Assembly: GCA_025618425.1 (NCBI GenBank)
Contig: CM046841.1
Span: 8,989,654 to 9,053,653, forward strand
Length of the DNA: 64,000 nt
Direction of reading: 5' to 3'
Source of the DNA: Heliocidaris tuberculata
Lineage: Eukaryota > Echinodermata > Echinoidea > Camarodonta > Echinometridae
Below, in pieces: positions 1-8,300 of the stretch (position 1 is its first letter; the number at the start of each line of letters is the position of its first letter). A model generated the notes under the pieces. It saw nothing but the letters and a program-made list of their open reading frames with translations. It was not told the origin of the DNA and did no database searches. Position numbers and translations under genes: made by a program.

Positions 1-26
1 CAGATCCTCAATCTCCTTAAATCCTA
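1..26 (-). CDS. possible next MDC1-like exon at window edge
   Basis: On the minus strand ATTGTTTAG is followed by an open stretch that would read F-K-E-I-E-D-L in the phase left by exon 10. It is truncated by the window edge, so support is weak. Confidence 0.25.
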
Positions 27-897
27 AACAATATGTCTAACTTGTCAGCTACATGTATATACCTGAATGTCAGTGTGTATTCTTTCATGAAAGAATGATA
101 CATGTTTATGAGACAAATTTTTAATTAAAATATAATGATTATGTGAAAGTCATAGATCTTCAATTGTTCATTCCTTGTCCTCATTCTCTTTCCACTGTTT
201 TTCTTTCTTCTCCTGCAAGAGTATACAACAATACAGGAAAAAAAAAAAATTCCCATCAATTACTAGAAAAATTATTATTTAGGGGTTGATACTTTTTTTC
301 CTTTACAGAAACATCTTTCTTGACTGTGCAATATATAACAAATATATATACATGTACATAGAATCAACAAAAAAATAATTGATAATACAGGACATAGTGG
401 TAGAACAGGTTTACAGCAAAACAACATTTTTTCCATCTGTTATCAAATGATAGAAAGTTGTTATTTTTATACCAGCTTTATTTTTATAATGGGTTGATTC
501 TTATTATTCACAACAAAGTTCATTTCATTCTCTTTCATATGATACCAAATATGTAATGATATTGTCATGCATGAATACATTTGCAAGGTTTTACGTGAGT
601 GATGTCAAAAGTAGTTTGTGCACAGAAGTAATGCAAAGTGTAATTCCATGAAGTACAATAAAGATGCATAGTAAAGAAAATTGATATTTCATGTTTCCTT
701 ATTCAACATGTATGCAACCTTGAATGAGATACGAGTCCAAAATTAGCTTCAATGTCCTTCCAAATGACCGCCTTGTCTGTAAAGGCAAGTGTGTGCTTGA
801 GAAAGCAGAGAGTGTTTCAATGAATTCATTGTGTAGATGAATAGATCCCACTCTCTTGTGCAAATCAATTTTTACATTGCTGGTTTAAAATTGTTTT

Positions 898-1394
898 AAA
901 GGTAGTAGATAGTTTTGGGAAGCCCTCAAAAACTTTCTGTGACATTTCTTTGATTTTACTTCATATATAGCAGGGTACTAACATGCTGTGAAGTTTTTTC
1001 CTCCTCCAGTGAAATATTTATCGAATGAGAGGTGACAACTAATAAAAATCCCTGGCCCAAAAAGGAGGGGATGTAAATTCAAACAACAGCCACACACATT
1101 ACTCACATGAGGATTGCTGTGTGTATAGAATACATAGTGCGAAGCGCTGTGTTTATTGTGTGGGGAACCTTTAGGTGGATATGGTCTTAGCGTGAGGCAA
1201 TACAAAAGCCATTACAAAGCGTTTCTTACAGATATTTACACTAAAATTTGTTCGAAATCGTGAATGGAATGTTAAATAATCTCGTATATGTGTCTTATGA
1301 TAAAAGGAGAATAGTATGTGACTATGTTAGATAGGTTTCTTGCTAGTATGATTTTTGCTACCGAGACTGTCTATGAGCTTTAACTCAATGATCC
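898..1394 (-). repeat. interspersed repeat family B, copy 1
   Basis: About 490 bp nearly identical to 51027-51525 and more distantly related to 2888-3375. It begins AAAGGTAGTAGATAGTTTTG and ends near CTATGAGCTTTAA. No coding content is recognised. Orientation is arbitrary. Confidence 0.85.
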
Positions 1395-1817
1395 TAGGCT
1401 CTATGATCACAAATGTGGTAGCATATGAAAGTATAAAATTCCTCTTCATATGATGTATTACAATAATCAAGGTATGTTTATTTGAAGAAAATGTTGCTGG
1501 AGAAAGTTGGATTTCCTTTTTAAGAAACACAATGTATAACTACACCCAGACAACTGGATAGTAGATGCATACTTGTCTGTTTTTAAAGATCCTTAAAAGA
1601 GGTTCATCTCATTGGTAAAGATGATCAGATTAATTTACCCTGTGAGATGTTCATCTACAATGTACTACAGATGGCAAGCCTCGTCAGATGACTGCTGTTT
1701 TCCCTACCTGTCACCTGACAGAGCCTGCCTGCACTAATAGGCAACAGTCTCACAAGGTCAATAATATGATTAAGTTAACAGAAAATTTGTTATAGCCTCT
1801 GTTCGACCTAATTGTAC

Positions 1818-2324
1818 CTGTATCAGATGAGTCACTATCTGCACTGTAATCAACAGCTTGTGTTGCAATGTTGTCTACAGCCTGTGTTGCCATGTTGTCT
1901 ACAGCCTGTGTTGCTATGTTGTCTACGGCCAATGTTGCCATATTGTCAATGGCTTGAGTTTCTGCGTTATCTACGGCTAATGTTGCCATATTGTCTATTG
2001 CCTGGGTTTCCATGTTATCCACAGCTAGTGTCGTCATGTTGTCAATGGCTTGTGTTTCCATATTGTCCACAGCTTGTGTTGCCATACCATCCACTGCTTG
2101 TGTTTCAATACTGTCAACGGCTAATGTTGCCATATTGTCCACAGCTAACGTAGCCATGTTGTCAATGGCTTGCGTTGCCATGTTGTCAATGGCCTGCGTT
2201 TCCATGTTGTCAATGGCTTGCGTTTCTATACCATCAACAGCTTGTGTTGCCATGTTGTCTACAGCCTGAGTTGCCACAACAGCTTGCGTTTGAGCAGAAG
2301 CAAGAGCACTTATATCGAAGGGTC
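1818..2324 (-). CDS. MDC1: MDC1-like exon 10 (TQA[VI]D octapeptide array)
   Basis: 507 bp, phase 1 in and 1 out, acceptor TCCCAG, donor GTACAA. It starts PFDISALASAQTQAV, then 18 contiguous eight-residue units, then SADSDSSDT. Thirteen units carry TQ and five carry TL. All units are in frame with the FHA exons, so this is coding repeat DNA and not an intronic minisatellite. Confidence 0.85.
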
Positions 2325-5300
2325 CTGGGAAAAAGAAAGTTGGAAGATTGAGAAACAGAATGTCTCAGATGCATTTATTACTAAGTGAAAAATGGTTTCA
2401 TAAAGTATTTGCGCATGCTTGATTATCATCGTGATTATATACACCTTTGAAGATGTCCTGATTTACAAAAAGTTTCTACACAATGAACCTTTCTCACCTG
2501 TTTCATCAATGTCTGTGTCCGAGTCAGATTCTTCTACAACTGAGAACTCTGTAGTAAAGAGAAACAAAATAAAAGAATTATGAGGCATAAATATTCACAA
2601 GCTCATATCAAAGACACATTTTTGTTTTCTTCTTGCTTTTGTGGGGTAAGGTTTAAGGTAGTGTTTAGTTTTATGTAAGAATATTTTGAAATTATTGTGA
2701 TATTTTTCCACACATTATATATAATAACTTAATTATTTTTATTGATGCTTTCAATATACTGTTGATATCTATTTTTGTAATTTTCTTTTATATTCATGTT
2801 TTTTTTAATCTCAGGACCATGATGTAAAACAGTTTTTACTGATCTTGTCATCCTGATTAAATATGTTCAAATAAATAAATAAATAAATAGTTTTGGTAAG
2901 CCGTCAAAAACTTTTCGTCAGATTTATTGATTTTTGTTGATGAATAGTAAGATATCAGCAATACAAATACGCTGTGAACTTGTGAAGATTTTGTGTCCTA
3001 AATTGGCATATTAAACAAATGAGAGGCAAAAAAAAATTTAGGTGCCGGGTCAGGGATATAAACCTTCAACAACTTCAGCGTGCACTTTACACCATACACG
3101 CGTTCAAAACCTACACACATGCTATCTCTGTGCGAAGCCTGGAGATTGTTGTGTGGGAAGCCATCAGGGTGGAAAGGTCCTAGCATAGGGCAGTATATTG
3201 CCGTGATCTAGCGTTCCTTACATATATTTAAGGTAAAATTCACTGGAAATTATTGATGGAATACCAAATTATCTCGTACAAACATCTTTTGATACATGGA
3301 AAACAACATGAGAATATATTTAACACATTTCTTTCCAATTTCCTTTTTGCTACCCAAAATGTTAATGAGCTTTAAGCTACATGTACAATACATTAGCTTT
3401 TCTATGTTATCACAATATAAGGTTTTATTCTTAACTCACCATTCTTCTTCTTAGCTGAAAGCTGGGTTTCAGGAATAAAGGAATCATCCTCATACCCACA
3501 GGCATCTAAGGAGAACAAGGTAAAATAAGCTACAAGTACAGATGATTAGTAAGAGGTTTAGTCCTTTACAACAGACTTGTACGACACTGTACTAATGATG
3601 GGATTGAACGCCCTCCTGGCTGCAACAACATGACATGGTCTTAGACAAGGCGTTTTATTTACAGTTATTTCTCTCCACCCAGGTGTTTATGAGAAGGTTG
3701 AGTTCTGGGAAAGGTGAAAAATAATTTGAGAGCTTTCTCATTCCTTTTATGTCGTTTTGGAAGAACACCATAGGAGACAAGTCCCCTGAAAAGGATTGCT
3801 CCTCAAATGCCCTCATATTCGAATATGACAAAAAACAGCTGAAGTGTTCGGGCTGAACATTCATGCAACATGTGTGTGTGTGTGTGCAGTCCCACATTCC
3901 CCTTTCTATGTGCAGTCCATGTGCTTTTCAGTGAGATTTGGTCGGTTTCTTATCATTTTGATGATTCCAAACCTCATAGTATACACAGATTCTCATGCAG
4001 ACATGATCAACCTTTCCCACTTGCAATGAGACAGTTTCTTTCACAATGTAATCACATGACCAGAACTCAACTTTATCTTTAAATGGGTATCTGGCATGAT
4101 TTATTCCTTGAAATGCACTGCATGCTGATAATGGCAGCCAGCTATAACGAAGGCTAAGGTAATATCTAAACCCCTTTGGAAGCACATAGGGACATTATAT
4201 CATAATGTCATATGTGCTATACAAGAACGGATTATCAGTATTATTTATCATTCATCATCCAGTAAGAATATGTGGAGATGTCATAGTACAGTGGTTCATA
4301 AACTTGACTCTTGATCAAAAGGTTGAGGGTTCAAATCACAGCCTGACACTAATATCTTTTGGCAGAACGCGAATCCACATTTGCCATATTTGTAATAATA
4401 ATAATAATAAACCGTTCTTGTATAGCGCATATCACATTATGATATAACGTCCCTATGCGCTTCCAAAGGGTTTGGATATCATTACCCTGGCTTTAGCTCC
4501 AGCTGTCTTAATCAGCGCATAGTGCATTTCAAGGAATAAATCCTGCCAGGTACCCATTTAACACCTGGGTGGAGACTGACAAACATGGATTAATGTCTTG
4601 CCAAAATAAGCTAGTGCCAGGCTGAGATTCGAACCCTCAACCCTTGAATTGAGAGTCAAGTGAATGAACCACTATACCACGACAAATTTGTAATTGGGTA
4701 CCCGATATGCTAGAGTGCTATGTATTTGGCCGCTCAGTTATGACTGCAGTAATAATGTTAGAGCGCCATAAGCATCACGGCACGACAGACAGGAGCTCTA
4801 TACCAGAAGCCATCAATATCATGATTAACCTTTTGCCTACAGGAACTGGGTGGTTCCTGTATTAAGCCTATGAGAATGGTAGAATTCAGTAGTCATCGGG
4901 TTAACATATCGTACTTGATTTGTTGGGTGATTCATCGTCTGAGTCGGCAGCAAACACCTTCCCTTCATCAAGACGACGAGGCGTCTTAAACTCAAGCTTG
5001 GGAGATTGGCCACAAGACTGGGTGGGCTGCAAAAAATCGTTTAGATTGAAGCTCGATTCATTCTCATTTTCATCCTACAGGGGAAAGGGGTAGATAAATT
5101 AATGCTTGCATGAATGAAAAAAAAAAAATCCAGAAAAAAGCGAAATAATATAACAACACAATATATGTATATACCGCTAAATGAAGGAGAAGAACAAGAA
5201 CAGCATGCATAAAGAGAAACAGAAAGCTATTATACAAATATTGACTGCTCATGAGGATGATGGGAGAAATTATCACTCCCAAGGTGGTGTTCATACCAAC

Positions 5301-8300
5301 CCTTCTATCACCCCCTCGGCTTCGCCTCGGGGTTGATAGAAGGGCCAGTATGAACACCACCCAGTGAGTGATAATTTCCACCCCCATCCGATTACAGAGC
5401 AGTCCATATTTGTTTTATATACCTCATCCTTTTTATTGAGTCACTGATTCATGTTGAATTCTTACGCACTGCGCGTATATTGATTAACCTAGTCATAGCC
5501 AAGCAACTTGCGAAAGCGCTCTTAAAACCTGAACCAAATTTTGTGTACGTACATGTGTACAAAAGTTGCGGAGGGGTTACACGTTCTACCACAGGGCTTT
5601 GACGTTCTATCATTTGACCTTAGGTCAATTGATAGAATGCCAAAATCCTCTGATGCAGTGATAGATCGAGATGCGCTGTGTCATGTGTTATAGTTTTGAC
5701 CAATCAGTGAATAAGAGTCTATGTATGAGGTATATAATAATAAGAGGTTCAGCAATAAAGAAAATGTACCAAAGAAAAATAAGTTTTTAGAAACTTGGCA
5801 TCAAAAGATGCAAAGAATGCAGTGATAATTTTGTCAGGAAATATTTTGTATAAATTGCAAAATAAATGAATTATAAAGTTATTAGCCATGCAGTCATGAA
5901 TTATTTCTTTTGGATATTATGATTTTTCAAAGTAACCTTATTTAATCTTACAGAAAAATATAATTGGGAACACATGAGCACGGAGAATATAGCATTATCA
6001 TAATTATTTTAACCACTGTGGAAGTATCTGCCCTCCCAGCCAACCCCCCCCCCCCACCCCTCCTCCCTCACCTCATTACTTTCTTCATACCTCTTCCTCA
6101 TGTCAGCAAAAGGACAAATGAAATGGCAGTTGTACTATGTAGAAAAATCAATTTTTTCAACAGTGTAACATTGCATTCCGTGAATCAAATTTTATTGGGT
6201 TACTCACTTCCTTGCTATACTTGTCATCCTGTGCGGTGTCCTCCGAGTCAGGTCGCTGCAGCATCAGCTCTGAATCAGTCTCTGATCCAGTTTCATCATC
6301 ATCATCATCATCCTGGAAATATAGGTTGCAGCTTAAGAATGAAATGATTTACAAGGGATGCATAGCACTAGAACAAGATGAAAATGACTTTATATATCTT
6401 CAAAACACTTCACCTATACTGTACGCAGCGGTTCTTGATTAAACTGTCTGGCAGCTGAGAAATATTTCTGAAATTATGTTGTGAGCCACTAAGTATTATG
6501 ATTACAAACCAATGACCTATCTGCAGGGTGGTTAATATTTTCAAAACACCCCTCACAAAATAATGAAGAAAAAAAAAAGGAAGAGACTATTACAAAATCT
6601 CTCATGAAGTGCTGCATACTGTTTTAACTATCTAATTCATGAACCAAACAGACCTTGAAATATTGTGTTAACAAGAGTAAGAACCTGACAGTTTCTGTTA
6701 ATTTGCAACTGGTCTTGAGTCATTGGGATTTCTTTAACCCTAAAAGGACCGGGAATCCACCCCCCCCTGAGATCTCGACCGTCGACCGCGCCGAAAATCG
6801 GCACGCACGTCGTCCACAACGTAATCTACAAAACTGTATAGTTAAATGCTCCGAAAAATTTCCACATTAATTAATTATGCTAATTTATGCATGAAATCAA
6901 AATTTTGCTCTAAATCATTAAATAAAGCTAAAAAAAATGCTAATTTTTGGTCTAGACACTCTTTCCAGTATTCTCAGCAAATATACTTGAAAAAAATTCG
7001 GTATTAAAATTGATTTCTTATGTATTTTTTTTTGTATTTAAAATTTCTTATGTATTTCTTTGTTTTTTTTACCTTTTTGTTTTTTATTTTTTTTGGATGA
7101 AATTCGTGATCATAAACAGCATAAAATAAAGTAATTTTAATTAGTAAATGTAAAAATATTCATAGATTTCTAAATTTTGGTTGAAATTGTATTGTATTGA
7201 AATTATACACAAAATCACGTTTTTGAGCAATTTTTGGTCTGACGTGCAAGTACGAAATGTTGAGTAACTTCTGAACCGCATGCCCGGACATCGCGAATTT
7301 GGTCTCGAAAGATGCGTGAGATTCGATAGAAAAAAGTCATGAAACGCTGCGGCGACTGCTTTGCGCGTTGCGGACGTATCGCGAGAAACGTCTAGGGGGG
7401 GTGGATTCCACCCCCCCCCCCCCCGGCCCTTTTAGGGTTAATGATGTTGCCATGGTAACATACCTGCTCTGTTTGTATGATGTACTGACACTTCACATCA
7501 CCAAAGATGATAACATCACTGTCTCTCAGCTCGTAGCGTACATTGGGTTTCAGAAACATCTATAAAGAGTAAAATATGACATAATATCCCACTAAATTTT
7601 GCATAGTAAACTACTTCAGGCTTTGTGTAATGATTTGTTCAATATATTATGCATGTGCTCATATAACCTTTTTTTAACTTCAGAAATATTCTAAAAATGC
7701 CTGTTTTATAACTTAGATTTTTTGTGTATAAACTTTATGAATTCACTTGTCAAGCAAAGGGTTTTCACATCTTTTGTGTTTATTACTACATGTGTATTTG
7801 TTTCCATCAAATTTTGTCACATATAGTTTCAAAACTCTCATGAAAAATATCCCAAGCTTCATTACCATTATTACTAGTATGACATTACTCCACAGGAATG
7901 GAGCCTTATCTCATGAGTTGAACACTGTGAGACTTCCCATCTAGAATTTGTATCCAAAGTCTATATGGTTGTTACCTTGCCTCTCCTGGTTTTATTTCTG
8001 CTTTCCATGTCATAGATCAGATGTGAATTCCCTTGTACTTCGATGCATGAATGCTGCTTGGATAAAGCCTACAAGAAAAACAGAATTAAAGCCATCAGAC
8101 ATATGTTCATTCAGGAACACAAGCGTAAAAGATAGAAAATCATTGAAAATTTACTCCTTACTTCATTCAGTATCAAATAGTTACATTCAAGTTACAAGGA
8201 GGATATGTCGGGTTCTGGTGAGCTGATGGCGGCAGGGGGATAAGGAGATTTCCTGTCATCTGTCATTATTGTAGAAGTCGTGTGGTTTAAACATTTGACT

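Noticed and set aside
180..212. Possible terminal exon on minus strand after TTGCAG ending in TGA
   Set aside because: Short Lys/Glu-rich stretch, no family resemblance, and MDC1 should continue to BRCT domains.
1812..2388. Plus-strand open frames rich in Cys/Leu/Met over the octapeptide array
   Set aside because: A 24-bp repeat keeps any stop-free frame open. Only the minus-strand frame joins upstream and downstream exons with correct phases.
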